From Candidatus Brachythrix odensensis (GTDB lineage Bacteria; Chloroflexota; Anaerolineae; J036; Brachytrichaceae), in assembly GCA_016714465.1 (NCBI GenBank), contig JADKDT010000009.1, forward strand, positions 1-64,000: a DNA stretch of 64,000 bases, read 5' to 3'. Below the pieces are notes generated by a model. It had not been told where the DNA came from. It searched no databases and worked only from the letters and a program-made list of their open reading frames with translations. This document shows, piece after piece, positions 7,807-16,372 of this stretch. The position numbers and the translations under genes are program-made. The first letter of the stretch is position 1. Each line of letters starts with the position of its first letter.

Positions 7807-8595
7807 CTAGATCAGTCCGTAGCCGCGCGCAAACAAATAGGTCGAGGCGATCAGGCCAAACACGACCACGAATCCGCGGATGACGGCCGGTGAAATCCGG
7901 CGGGCCAGCCGGGCCAGCCCATACCCGCCGATCAGCGCGCCCACGGCCGCGAAGAGCGCGAGCGGCCAGTTGATCTTGCCGTCGATGGCGAAGAAGATCA
8001 CGGCGGTGCCGTTGATGGCCGCGGCCAGGGCGGCCTTGAGCGCGTTCATCCGATGGATGTTCCGAAAGCCCATCACGCTGAGCGAGGTCAGCATCAGGAT
8101 CCCGATTCCGGCCCCGAAGTAGCCGCCATACATCGCGATCACGAATTGGGCGATCGATCCGCCGATGTAGCTCCCGGGCGTCAGATGGTCGGCGCCCTCG
8201 GCAACCGTGGCGGCCCGTTTGACCAGCCGGTTGACCCGCTCGCGAAACGCAAACAGCAGCGTCGCGCCGAGCACGAAGAACGGCACAATCCGGCGAAAGG
8301 ACTCGTTCGATGAGCGCGCGACCACCAGCGCGCCGAGCAGCGCGCCCAGAAAGGTCGGCACCAGCAGGATGGCCAGAACCTTCAGGTTGGGCGTCAGATC
8401 GCGCCGATAGGCCGCGGTGCTGCCCAGCGATCCCGGCACCAGGGCCATGGCATTGCTGGCGTTGGCCGAGATGTCGGGCAGCCCCGCAAACAAGAAGCCC
8501 GGATAAGAGATGACCGTGCCGCCGCCGGCGATGGCGTTGACCGCCCCCGCCAGCATGACGGCCACAAACAAGACGACCAGCTTGAGCGGGTCCAT
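7807..8595 (-). CDS. TauE/SafE family membrane permease
   Basis: 262 residues. The glycine-rich GAVNAIAGGGTVISYP motif in the first helix and YGGYFGAGIGILML in the second half are the two halves of the TauE/SafE (DUF81) repeat, with about eight transmembrane helices. Members export or import sulfonates, sulfite and related anions; the substrate here is unknown. The start lies 5 bp after the leuS stop on the same strand, so it is probably read through from the leuS T-box promoter. A paralogue is at 60264-61064. Confidence 0.88.
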   Translation of the reverse strand: MDPLKLVVLFVAVMLAGAVNAIAGGGTVISYPGFLFAGLPDISANASNAMALVPGSLGSTAAYRRDLTPNLKVLAILLVPTFLGALLGALVVARSSNESFRRIVPFFVLGATLLFAFRERVNRLVKRAATVAEGADHLTPGSYIGGSIAQFVIAMYGGYFGAGIGILMLTSLSVMGFRNIHRMNALKAALAAAINGTAVIFFAIDGKINWPLALFAAVGALIGGYGLARLARRISPAVIRGFVVVFGLIASTYLFARGYGLI

Positions 8596-8600
8596 CCTGT

Positions 8601-11285
8601 CTAGATCACGATGTTGACCAGCCGGCCCTTGGCGTAGATCACCTGGCGGATGGGCTTGTCTCCCACGAAGCGGCGTGCCCCCTCGCTCTGAGCGGCCAGA
8701 GTCTTGATGGTCTCCTCGTCTGTCCCGACCGCGACCGTGATCCGATCGCGCAGCTTGCCGTTGACCTGGACGGGGATTTCGATGCTGTCCTCGGCCGCCG
8801 CCGCGGCGTCGGCTTTCGGCCAGGTTTGCTTGTGGATGCTGTAGGGCAGGCCCATGCGCTCCCACAATTCTTCGGCCAGATGCGGCGCGATGGGGGCCAG
8901 CAGGCGAACCAGAATGTCGATGGCCTCCGCCCATTCGGGCGTCTCGGTCAGGCCGGCATCGCGGGCCTTGAAGAGCGTGTTGGTGAATTCCATCATCGAC
9001 GAGACCGCCGTGTTGAACGCAAAGGCGTCGAAGTCGTGCTCGATCTTCTGGATGGCCTGGTGGGCGGCCCGGCGCAGCTCGCGCGTGGTCATGGTCGCGG
9101 GCCCGCCCCGATCATCCATCGGCGATAACACGATCCGCCAGACGCGATCCAGCCAACGCCGCACGCCCGGCACACCGTTGGTGTTCCACGGCACCGTTTG
9201 CGAGAAGTCGCTGATGAACATCTCGTAGCCGCGCAGCGCGTCCGCGCCGTGCTCGGCCACGACCTCGTCCGGGGTGATGACGTTGCCCTTGGACTTGCTC
9301 ATCTTCTCGTAGACCATCCGGCCGTCGACTTCCTTCTGTTCGGGGGCCAGGATCATACCCTGGTTACGCAGGCTCTTGAACGGCTCAATGAAGCCGACCA
9401 CACCCAGGTCATACAGCACCTTGGTCCACATCCGCGAATACAGCAGATGCAGCACGGCGTGCTCGGCCCCGCCGACATACATGTCAACCGGCAGCCAGTA
9501 GTTGACCTCTTTCGGATCAAAGACGCGCGCGCCGTTGTGCGCATCGGCGAAGCGCATGTAGTACCACGACGAGCAGGCCCAGGTCGCCATCGTGTCGGTC
9601 TCGCGCTGGCCGGTCGGGGTGTTGACCCAGTCATGAACCTGAACCAAAGGCGACTCGCCGGTCTGGGTCGGTTCGTAGCTTTCCACGTCAGGCAGCCGCA
9701 CCGGCAAGTCGGACTCGGGCACGGTGACCTCGCCATCTTCGGTGTGGATGATGGGGATGGGCGTGCCCCAGTAGCGCTGGCGGCTGATCAGCCAATCCCG
9801 GATCCTGTAGTTGACCCGGCGCTGGCCGGCCTTCATCTCCTCGATGACGTCGATGGCCGCGGCAATCGATTTGCCGGCGTCCATCCCGGTCAATGGGCCG
9901 CTGTTGACCATCCGGCCCAGGCCATCGCCATGATCGCTATACGCGGCGGTCAGGACCGACGCGTCGGTCGATTCGACCCCGGGCGGCTGGATAACCATCC
10001 GGATGGTCAGGCCGAACTTCCTCGCAAAATCAAAGTCGCGCTGGTCGTGGGCGGGGACGGCCATGATGGCGCCGGTGCCATAGCTCATCAGCACGTAGTC
10101 GGCGACCCAGATCGGGATGCGCTCGCCGTTGACCGGGTTGGTGGCCGTCGCCCCGGTGAAGACACCGGTCTTGGCCTTGCTGACATCGGTCCGGTCCACG
10201 TCGGTCATCGCCCGGGCGTGCGCGACGTAGGCTTCGACTTCGGCCCGTTTCTCGGGCGTCGTGATCCTGGCCACCAGCGGATGCTCGGGCGACAGGACCA
10301 TGAAGGTTGCCCCCCACAGCGTGTCGGGGCGGGTGGTGTAGACCCGTATCTTTTCGCTCGCGTCGCCATCGATCTTGAAGTCGACCTCGGCGCCCTGGCT
10401 CTTGCCGATCCAGTTGCGCTGCATGGTGACGATCTTCTGCGGCCAGTTCACCGTGTCCAGATCGCGGGCCAGCCGGTCGGCGTAGGCGGTGATGCGGAAG
10501 TTCCACTGTTTGAGGGTCTTCTTCTCGACCAGCGCGCCGCTGCGCCAGGCGCGGCCCTGCGCGTCGACCTCTTCGTTGGCGACGACGACCTTGTCGACTG
10601 GATCCCAGTTGACGGTACTCTCGCCGCGGAAGGCCAGGCGGAACTGCATCAGGAAGCGATTGCGCTCACGCGGCGTTTTCGCCTGCCAGGCATCGGCCTC
10701 GATGCGCGGCACGCTGCGGGCGATGGCCCCAATCTGCTCGGGTTTGGCGTCGATGGCATCCAGGATGCGGCCGGTCCCATGGGCCGCCAGTTCAGTCTCC
10801 AGCTCGCTGATCGGGCGGGCCTGGCCCAGGCGCGGGTCGTACCACGAATTGAAGATCTGGATGAAGATCCACTGCGTCCATCGATAGAACGAATCGTGGC
10901 TGCTGTTGAATACCCGCGACCAGTCGTAGCTCAGGCCCAGCAGCTTGAACTGGCGAATGTAGTTGGCCGAGTATTTCTCGTTCAGGACGTGCGGGTTGGC
11001 CTTGAGCTTGATCGCCGCGTTCTCGGTCGGCAGGCCGAAGGCATCGAAGCCCATCGGATGCATGACGTTGTAGCCGCGCATGCGGTAGAAGCGCGCGACG
11101 ACGTCGGTCGGAACGTAGTTGCGGGCGTGCCCGACCGACAGCCCGTCGCCGGACGGGTAGGGGTAGAAGTCCAGCACGTAGTACTTCGGACGCGCGTCAG
11201 CGGCCTCAGTCTTGTACAGTTCGTCGGCCAGCCAACGCTGCTGCCACTTGGGCTCGATTTCACTCGGGTTATATCGCTCGCTCAT
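8601..11285 (-). CDS. leuS: Leucyl-tRNA synthetase
   Basis: 894 residues, intact. It charges tRNA-Leu in the cytoplasm. The class I signature is seen as SVGH in YPSGDGLSVGHARNY (HIGH equivalent) near residue 50 and the KMSKS loop as YEKMSKSKGNV near 650, with the CP1 editing domain between them. LeuS-specific stretches such as MGFDAFGLPTENAAI and the C-terminal ALAEQ-type anticodon-binding region (VNGKLRDRI) are present. The start MSERYNPSEIEPKWQ is chosen by homology; the longer open frame upstream is the T-box leader. TauE follows after 5 bp. Confidence 0.97.
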   Translation of the reverse strand: MSERYNPSEIEPKWQQRWLADELYKTEAADARPKYYVLDFYPYPSGDGLSVGHARNYVPTDVVARFYRMRGYNVMHPMGFDAFGLPTENAAIKLKANPHVLNEKYSANYIRQFKLLGLSYDWSRVFNSSHDSFYRWTQWIFIQIFNSWYDPRLGQARPISELETELAAHGTGRILDAIDAKPEQIGAIARSVPRIEADAWQAKTPRERNRFLMQFRLAFRGESTVNWDPVDKVVVANEEVDAQGRAWRSGALVEKKTLKQWNFRITAYADRLARDLDTVNWPQKIVTMQRNWIGKSQGAEVDFKIDGDASEKIRVYTTRPDTLWGATFMVLSPEHPLVARITTPEKRAEVEAYVAHARAMTDVDRTDVSKAKTGVFTGATATNPVNGERIPIWVADYVLMSYGTGAIMAVPAHDQRDFDFARKFGLTIRMVIQPPGVESTDASVLTAAYSDHGDGLGRMVNSGPLTGMDAGKSIAAAIDVIEEMKAGQRRVNYRIRDWLISRQRYWGTPIPIIHTEDGEVTVPESDLPVRLPDVESYEPTQTGESPLVQVHDWVNTPTGQRETDTMATWACSSWYYMRFADAHNGARVFDPKEVNYWLPVDMYVGGAEHAVLHLLYSRMWTKVLYDLGVVGFIEPFKSLRNQGMILAPEQKEVDGRMVYEKMSKSKGNVITPDEVVAEHGADALRGYEMFISDFSQTVPWNTNGVPGVRRWLDRVWRIVLSPMDDRGGPATMTTRELRRAAHQAIQKIEHDFDAFAFNTAVSSMMEFTNTLFKARDAGLTETPEWAEAIDILVRLLAPIAPHLAEELWERMGLPYSIHKQTWPKADAAAAAEDSIEIPVQVNGKLRDRITVAVGTDEETIKTLAAQSEGARRFVGDKPIRQVIYAKGRLVNIVI

Positions 11286-11296
11286 CGGACACCTCG

Positions 11297-11338
11297 AAAA
11301 AGCAACAAGCCCACTCATCCGCTCAGGGACGAGTGGGC
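11297..11338 (-). terminator. Intrinsic terminator of the leuS T-box
   Basis: Reverse-strand GCCCACTC...GAGTGGGC stem (11338-11309) is followed by GTTGCTTTTT. It sits immediately after the T-box sequence, which supplies the competing antiterminator strand. Confidence 0.85.
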
Positions 11339-11550
11339 CCGTGGTACCACCCTGATTTAGCTTTCGCTCTCTGCACGCGCTAACGGGCGTTCCCGGCATG
11401 CGCTCAGCCCGGCGGAGGCCGGAGTTACGCACGCGGCTCGCGGACGAGTTCGGTCTGATTTGGCCGCTTTCGCGGTCGCGCTCCTCGGGGGCGCTGCGCC
11501 GGGCTCACACCTTGCTCTCCCGGCTCGCTGGGAGGATGACCTACTACTTC
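11297..11550 (-). promoter_or_regulatory. T-box leader controlling leuS
   Basis: On the reverse strand the leader contains, in order, AGTA near 11545, a distal stem with AGAGC and GTGTGAG, the specifier-loop motif GAACTC (11451-11446) reading CTC, a leucine codon, and the conserved antiterminator sequence AGGGTGGTACCAC (11353-11341). A terminator (11309-11338 plus T-run) follows just before leuS. Uncharged tRNA-Leu should pair with the specifier and with the T-box bulge and let transcription proceed. The element begins directly after the tRNA-Ala gene. Confidence 0.9.
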
Positions 11551-11566
11551 CGTTCGAAGCCTTTCA

Positions 11567-11639
11567 TGGACCTGAGGGGATTTGAACCCCTGACCTTCTC
11601 AATGCCATTGAGACGCGCTCCCAACTGCGCTACAGGCCC
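11567..11639 (-). tRNA. tRNA-Ala (GGC anticodon)
   Basis: 73 nt with all arms: acceptor GGGCCTG pairs with CAGGTCC, D-arm AGCGCAGTTGGGAGCGC, anticodon stem TCTCA/TGAGA around loop ATGGCAT (anticodon GGC, reading GCC), and T-arm AGGGGTTCAAATCCCCT. The discriminator is A and no CCA is encoded. It lies directly upstream of the leuS T-box leader on the same strand, so one primary transcript may hold both. Confidence 0.95.
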
Positions 11640-11652
11640 GTTTCGGCTGATG

Positions 11653-11658
11653 ATTATA
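11653..11658 (-). promoter_or_regulatory. -10 box (TATAAT) for tRNA-Ala and leuS
   Basis: A perfect TATAAT on the reverse strand ends 13 nt upstream of the first tRNA base and is preceded by GTG. No good -35 is visible; a long hairpin occupies 11667-11707, right where the -35 region would be. Confidence 0.6.
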
Positions 11659-11666
11659 CACGCTGA

Positions 11667-11707
11667 GCGCGAAACGCGCCCCAGCGAAGCTGGGGCGCGT
11701 TTCGCGC
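11667..11707. repeat. Hairpin element (19-bp perfect arms, GAA loop)
   Basis: Arms 11667-11685 and 11689-11707 begin GCGCGAAACGCGCCCC and enclose GAA closed by C-G pairs. It lies 9 bp upstream of the tRNA-Ala -10 box. The remainder up to murE (11708-11901) holds only a weak GAGGGCCAGCG/CGCTGGCTCTC stem around 11833-11862. Confidence 0.82.
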
Positions 11708-11901
11708 AGGCCAGTGCCGTCAGGCTCCGTAGGGCAGTCGTAGGGCAAACGTCATAGCAGGAAGTCGCGGAGGTCGATATAGTCTCTCTCAAGAGTCAGG
11801 GTGGGACCTCCTCTTCTCCTCCTTTTGCTTTGAGGGCCAGCGGTCGGCGTCGCTGGCTCTCATCGTTTTTCACGCCGCCGAGCGATAGAATCATCACACC
11901 C

Positions 11902-13391
11902 ATGATGCGATGGAATGACCTGCTGGCCGGCCTGGAACAGGCGAAGTTGCGCTATGACCGGCACGGCGCCGCAAACCCCGAAATTCACGCCATCACCGAC
12001 GACTCGCGCCAGGTGGCGCCCGGGTCGGTCTTTGTCGCCTACAAGGGCGTGGCGGTGGACGGCCACCGTTTTATCCCCGATGCGCTGCGCCGCGGGGCGG
12101 CCGCCATCGTTGTCGAGCGCCCGTCGGCGGATCCGGCCGGCGCGCCCTCAATTGTCGTCAACAGCGGCCGCGAGGCCCTGGCCTGGCTCTGCGCGGCCTG
12201 GCGCGGCTTCCCCGGGCGGGCACTCCGTGTGGTTGGTGTCACGGGTACCGATGGCAAGACTACGACCTGCAACCTGGCCTATGCGATCCTGACCGCGGCG
12301 AAGCGCCGGACCGGCATGATCTCGACGGTGAACGCCGTGATTGGCGATCGGGCGATGGAGACCGGCCTGCACACGACCACGCCGGATGCGGATGAGACCC
12401 AGGACTATCTCGCTCAGATGCGGGACGCCGGGCTCACCGATTGCGTGCTCGAAGTGACCTCGCACGCCCTGGCCCATCATCGGGTGGATGGCATTCCGTT
12501 TGCGGTGGCGGCGGTGACCAACATCACCCACGAACATCTTGACCTGCATGGCACCCGCGAGGCATATCGGGCGGCGAAGGGCCGGCTGTTCGAAATGGCT
12601 GCCACAGCGGTGCTAAACGTTGACGATCCCTTTTCGTATGACTACCTGCGCGGGCTGATCCGCGACAGGCGTGTCCTGAGCTACAGCCGTGCTGAGCCCG
12701 CCGACATTCGCGCGGTCGGCATCCAGCATGCGGCCGATGGTCTGCACCTGGACGTCGACACACCGGCGGGCCGGCTCAGCCTGACCAGCCGCCTGATCGG
12801 CGACTACAACGTATCGAACATCCTGGCGGCGGTGGGGATCGGCGTGGCCCTGGGTGTGCCGGGTGAGGCGATCGCGTCTGGCGTGGCCGCAATGCAGGGC
12901 GTGCCGGGCCGGATGGAGCGGATCGACGCCGGCCAGCCCTATCTCGCCGTCGTCGATTTCGCCCATACGCCCAACGCGCTTGCTTCGTGCTTGCGCGCGC
13001 TCAAGGCGATTACACCCGGCCGGCTGATCGTGGTGTTTGGTTGCGCCGGCGAGCGCGACCGCGAGAAGCGCCCGCTCATGGGCCGGGCGGCGGCTGAGGG
13101 CGCGGATGTGGTGGTGCTGACCGCCGAGGACCCGCGCCGCGAGTCGCTCGAAGCCATCCTCGACGCGGTCGAGGCCGCGCGCGCGCGGCTGAGTCACGGG
13201 CGATTCTCACCCGGGTGCCGGATCGTGGCGAGGCGTTGGCGCATGCCTGCAAGCTCGCGCGCCCCGGCGACACCGTCGTCGCGTGCGGCAAGGGCCATGA
13301 GCAATCGATGTGTTTTGGGGTGACCGAACGCCCGTGGGATGACCGGGTTGCGCTGCGGGCGGCCATTGAAGCCGCCCTCGGGGCGACATAG
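11902..13391 (+). CDS. murE: UDP-MurNAc-tripeptide synthetase MurE (frameshifted near the 3' end)
   Basis: About 496 residues when restored. It adds the third residue to UDP-MurNAc-L-Ala-D-Glu in peptidoglycan synthesis. Visible are the N-terminal DSRQVAPGSVFVAYKG, the ATP loop GVTGTDGKTTT near residue 113, the catalytic EVTSHAL and THEHLDLHGT, and DFAHTPNAL. The frame breaks near 13200; the family C-terminus (GDTVVACGKGHEQ and on) continues in another frame to 13391. The usual DNPR motif of diaminopimelate enzymes reads EDPR, so the added amino acid is uncertain (ornithine is known in some Chloroflexota). The indel is probably a sequencing error. Confidence 0.9.
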
Positions 13392-13396
13392 TCCCT

Positions 13397-13452
13397 GGCA
13401 GCGCCCTCCCCCGCGGAGCGGGGGAGGGCGCTGCCCCCCCCCAAAAAAAAAA
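13397..13452. repeat. Hairpin element (18-bp perfect arms, GGA loop) followed by C9A10
   Basis: Arms 13397-13414 and 13418-13435 (GGCAGCGCCCTCCCCCGC type) enclose GGA. Directly after comes a run of nine C and ten A. It separates the convergent murE and prsW-like genes and may serve both as a terminator. The homopolymers right at the hairpin edge may be a sequencing or assembly artefact. Confidence 0.8.
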
Positions 13453-13457
13453 CAGGC

Positions 13458-14431
13458 TCAGCGCGGCGCGCCGGTTGCGCTGAGCCGCGCAAGCTGATCG
13501 CGCAGGGCGACGATATCGGCTCCCGCGCCATCGGCATTGCCGTGCCGAACAAATTGGTATTTGCGTTGGGCGAGTTCGGCGGCGGTCTGCACCAGGGACT
13601 GGCGCTGGCGCGAGAGCAGGCGCAGTCGCGCGCCGGCATTGACCCCAACTCCAGTCAGCGCGGCGTAGTCTTCGGGCGACAAGCGCGCGGGGACCTCATC
13701 GGCAAGATAGGCGCGGAGCATCCGCCGGTCGTGATAGAGCGAGGTGACGCTCAGGCCGATGAAGAGCAGGCCGACCAGGCCGTAGTTGGCGAGGGCGATG
13801 AGGAAGGTCGCTCCGCCGCTTGATTCGGCGAGAGTGATGGCTGCGTTGTGCACGAAATGAGAGGCCATGGCCAGCCCGAGCATGCCCAGCACGATGACGG
13901 CTTTGGCGGTGGAGGATCGCCTGGAATGCCGGGCGATCCCAAATCCAATCCCGACCAATGAGGTCCAGAAACCGTGCATGAAACCGAACACAATCACCCG
14001 CAGGAAGAACAGGGTCAGCCACTCGCCCCACGATTCGGCCCCAATCAGGTAGAACACGTTCTCGACGTAGGCAAACCCGAAGCCTGCGGCTGCGCCATAG
14101 ACGATGCCATCGACCCAGCCGTCGAACTCGCGCCGGCGCAGCAGGAAGATCAGCCGACGGCGGCGGCCTTGAGCGTTTCCTCGGTGAGTGGCGCGAACAC
14201 GCTGCTCTCGACCAGCCGAGCGCCCAATGACTCGCCCCCAAACGCCGCTTCGATCGGCAGGCCAAGGATCAGTTGAGCGACGATGGCGAGGAGCACGGCT
14301 GGGACTGCCCCCCAGCCAAAAGCGGCGAGCACGTAGCGGGCCGGCTCACGCTCAAAGCGATCAACGCCCCGGAGCGCGCGCAGGTAGAAATAGGTTGGGA
14401 CTGCGACGAGCAGCGGTGTGATCGCCCACAT
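13458..14431 (-). CDS. PrsW-family intramembrane metalloprotease (frameshifted)
   Basis: Restored length about 324 residues. The first 93 (helices plus LTEETLKAAAV with the EE motif) end in a stop caused by an indel near 14155. The rest (EFDGWVDGIVYGAAAGFGFAYVEN, then FGFMHGFWTSLVGIG and SHFVHNAA) continues in another frame to 13458. These are the conserved motifs I-IV of PrsW proteases, membrane glutamate/histidine metalloproteases that cleave anti-sigma factors or related substrates. The C-terminal tail is cytoplasmic and helical. The target here is unknown. Confidence 0.82.
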
Positions 14432-14464
14432 GGCCGGACGGATTGTATGCGGAGCAGGTCGCGT

Positions 14465-15313
14465 CTATGGGCAGGCACGCAGGTTTGGCGGATTGGCGTC
14501 CCGCCAGGCGCGAGCCCAGGCCGGATCGTCGGCAGCGCTTCCGGGCGCCGACAGCCCGAGCGTTGCGGCCCTTTCGGGGGGAGACGGGCTGATGCGCAGG
14601 AAGGGGTGCTGGGTGAGGGGAAGACCGGCGGCATTCTCGCTGGGCCCAAGCGCATAGATGACGTTTCCGCCCTGCAACGGGGCGGCGAGGACCGGGTTCG
14701 ACTCACGAAACCAATCCGCCTGGCGGATCAGGATGATGTTGTCGGCCCGGTAGCCGCGGACGATGTCGACCATGCGTTGGGCGATGTTGCGCCGGCGAAC
14801 GGCTGAGAAGTCAGTGATCTCGAGAATGGGATCGAACCAAACCGCGGGCGCGCTGTTCACGTAACCCAGGGCGAGTTTGAGGAAATCCTCGGCGCTGTCG
14901 ATTTCATTGTTGCTCGAGGAGCGATCGGAAGCCTTCAACCGGATGCGATAGCTCAGGATGACGATGACACCGGCGTCGTTGGCGGCCTGCAACACAGGCG
15001 CCAGTTTGTCGGGGAAGTAGAGCGGGGTGACTTCGTCATCGTCGATGGCCAGGCTCACGATCCGGGCCCCGGCGCCGGCGAGCGCCTGGATTCGGGCGAT
15101 GGGCGCCTCACCCGCGCGCGCCATCTCGGTCAGGGTCGGCAGACTCGGTCCAAGCAAGGTGACGGGATTGCCCGAGGCCAGGACGACCTGATTGCCCGCC
15201 ACGGTCAGGCGGCAGAAACCGTTTGCGGTGCCCGGCGCGGTCACCGGCGGGCGGGCGCAGGCGGTCAGGAGCGCGGTGGTGATGAGGCAGAGGAGGGGAC
15301 GGGCGAAACGCAT
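14465..15313 (-). CDS. Lipoprotein with cellulase-like TIM-barrel pattern
   Basis: 282 residues. The signal peptide MRFARPLLCLITTALLTAC ends in a lipobox with Cys19. The mature part begins CRLTVAGNQVVLASGNPVTLLGPSLP, like the N-terminal strand of GH5-type glycoside hydrolases, and alternates strands and helices (GARIVSLAIDDDEV, GVIVILSYRIR, WFDPILEITD, NIILIRQADWF). I do not see an unambiguous catalytic Glu pair, so activity is uncertain. The start is the Met before the signal peptide; an upstream extension is encoded by a repeat. Confidence 0.68.
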   Translation of the reverse strand: MRFARPLLCLITTALLTACARPPVTAPGTANGFCRLTVAGNQVVLASGNPVTLLGPSLPTLTEMARAGEAPIARIQALAGAGARIVSLAIDDDEVTPLYFPDKLAPVLQAANDAGVIVILSYRIRLKASDRSSSNNEIDSAEDFLKLALGYVNSAPAVWFDPILEITDFSAVRRRNIAQRMVDIVRGYRADNIILIRQADWFRESNPVLAAPLQGGNVIYALGPSENAAGLPLTQHPFLRISPSPPERAATLGLSAPGSAADDPAWARAWRDANPPNLRACP

Positions 15314-15366
15314 GGCGATGATTATCGGGGATGGAGATGGGGCTCCAGCAGGCACGGGAGGTTTTG

Positions 15367-15460
15367 TCCGCAGATTCACGCAGATTGACGCGGATTCGGT
15401 CATGTATGTTTGAGCGAGCCAACCGAACCAAATCTGCGTCTATCTGCGTGAATCTGCGGA
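15367..15460. repeat. Inverted pair of CAGATT-type repeats
   Basis: Left copy 15367-15391 (TCCGCAGATTCACGCAGATT) faces a right copy at 15431-15460 with three AATCTGCG units. It lies in the divergent gap between the lipoprotein and the rplJ leader. Confidence 0.85.
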
Positions 15461-15499
15461 CAAACAAGCCGCGCCCGCGGCGCGTTGTGGTAAGATTGC

Positions 15500-15646
15500 C
15501 ACCTCGTTTCTCGCCAGAGACTGCGGGTGCGCCGGAATCGGCGCTTAATCTCCTGCAATAGGTTGAGAGCGCAAGCCAAAGCGATTTGGCCTGCGCCACG
15601 CGCGACACACACCGCGCCTCTGCCACCTGGCCGAGGCGCGTTTTTT
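15500..15646 (+). promoter_or_regulatory. Ribosomal protein L10 leader with attenuator
   Basis: The untranslated region before rplJ holds AGGTTGAGAGCGCAAGCC and GATTTGGCCTGCGCCACG, followed by CGCGCCTC...GAGGCGCG (15613-15640) and TTTTTT. Position, length and the terminal stem fit the L10 leader, by which L10 or the L10-L12 complex represses its own operon through premature termination. A possible -10 TAAGAT lies at 15491-15496. Confidence 0.72.
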
Positions 15647-15673
15647 ATCTCTGTAAGGAGGAGGTGAAATCAC

Positions 15674-16204
15674 TTGGCAATTACCCGAAACAAGAAAGAA
15701 GAGATCGTCGGCGACCTGAATGACTGGGCGCAGAAGAGCCAGGCCATCATCATCGTGAAGTACGGCGGCATGACCATGCCTCAGCTCGACAAAGTACGAC
15801 ACGCGATGCGCAAGGCCGAGGGCGAATTCCACGTCACCAAGAACACGCTGGCCACCAAAGTGCTCAAGGAGCACGGCCTGATTGTTCCCGAGAAGTGGCT
15901 GACCGGGCAGACGGCGATGAGCTTCTGCTTTAAGGACCCGGCTGCTGTGGCCAAGTCGCTGGGCGACCTGGGCAAGGAATTCGACAAGCTGAAGGTCATG
16001 GGCGGCGTCATGAGCGGCACGACCATGGATGCGGATGGCATCAAGGCCCTGGCCAGCCTGCCGTCGCTGGATGTTCTGCGCGCGCAGATCATCGGTACGT
16101 TGTCCGGCCCCGCGAGCGGCCTGGTCAGCGTGCTCAATGCGGCCGTGGGCAGCGTCATGTTTGCGCTGCAGGCGAAGATCGACAAGGAACAGCCGGCGGC
16201 CTGA
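15674..16204 (+). CDS. rplJ: 50S ribosomal protein L10
   Basis: 176 residues, full length. It anchors L7/L12 dimers at the stalk base and binds 23S rRNA. Typical L10 features are the start MAITRNKKEEIV, the RNA-binding YGGMTMPQLDKVRHAMRKA, KNTLATKVL, and the helical C-terminus IIGTLSGPASGLVSVLNA that binds L12. Translation starts at TTG, set by the strong AAGGAGGAGGTGA about 8 nt upstream. It is co-transcribed with rplL. Confidence 0.97.
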   Translation: MAITRNKKEEIVGDLNDWAQKSQAIIIVKYGGMTMPQLDKVRHAMRKAEGEFHVTKNTLATKVLKEHGLIVPEKWLTGQTAMSFCFKDPAAVAKSLGDLGKEFDKLKVMGGVMSGTTMDADGIKALASLPSLDVLRAQIIGTLSGPASGLVSVLNAAVGSVMFALQAKIDKEQPAA

Positions 16205-16293
16205 CCGTCTGGCGACTACATCCAACCAAAACGATTCCGGGCCGGTGTGGGTTTGGTTTCTAGAAAACTGGTAAATACCAATGGCGTGATCTC

Positions 16294-16336
16294 CGGGAGC
16301 GATATGCCCCGGCGAAGAGGGGGCATATCGCTCCCG
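16294..16336. repeat. Hairpin element between rplJ and rplL
   Basis: Arms 16294-16310 and 16320-16336 (CGGGAGCGATATGCCCC) are perfect; the inner part GGCGAAGAG looks like a GAA loop with one decayed side. It is 36 nt upstream of the rplL ATG, within a single operon. Confidence 0.83.
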
Positions 16337-16372
16337 AAAAACACTCTGTTGGAAACTTGAGGAAAAATACAA

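Noticed and set aside
9198..11360. A 720-codon forward frame opposite leuS
   Set aside because: It mirrors the high-GC third positions of leuS, which is conserved and intact on the other strand.
11398..11757. A 119-codon forward frame over the T-box and tRNA region
   Set aside because: It runs antisense through a tRNA and a structured leader and has no coding features.
11860..12066. Short reverse frames opposite murE and similar small frames throughout
   Set aside because: Shadows in alternative frames of real genes, lacking ribosome sites and family similarity.
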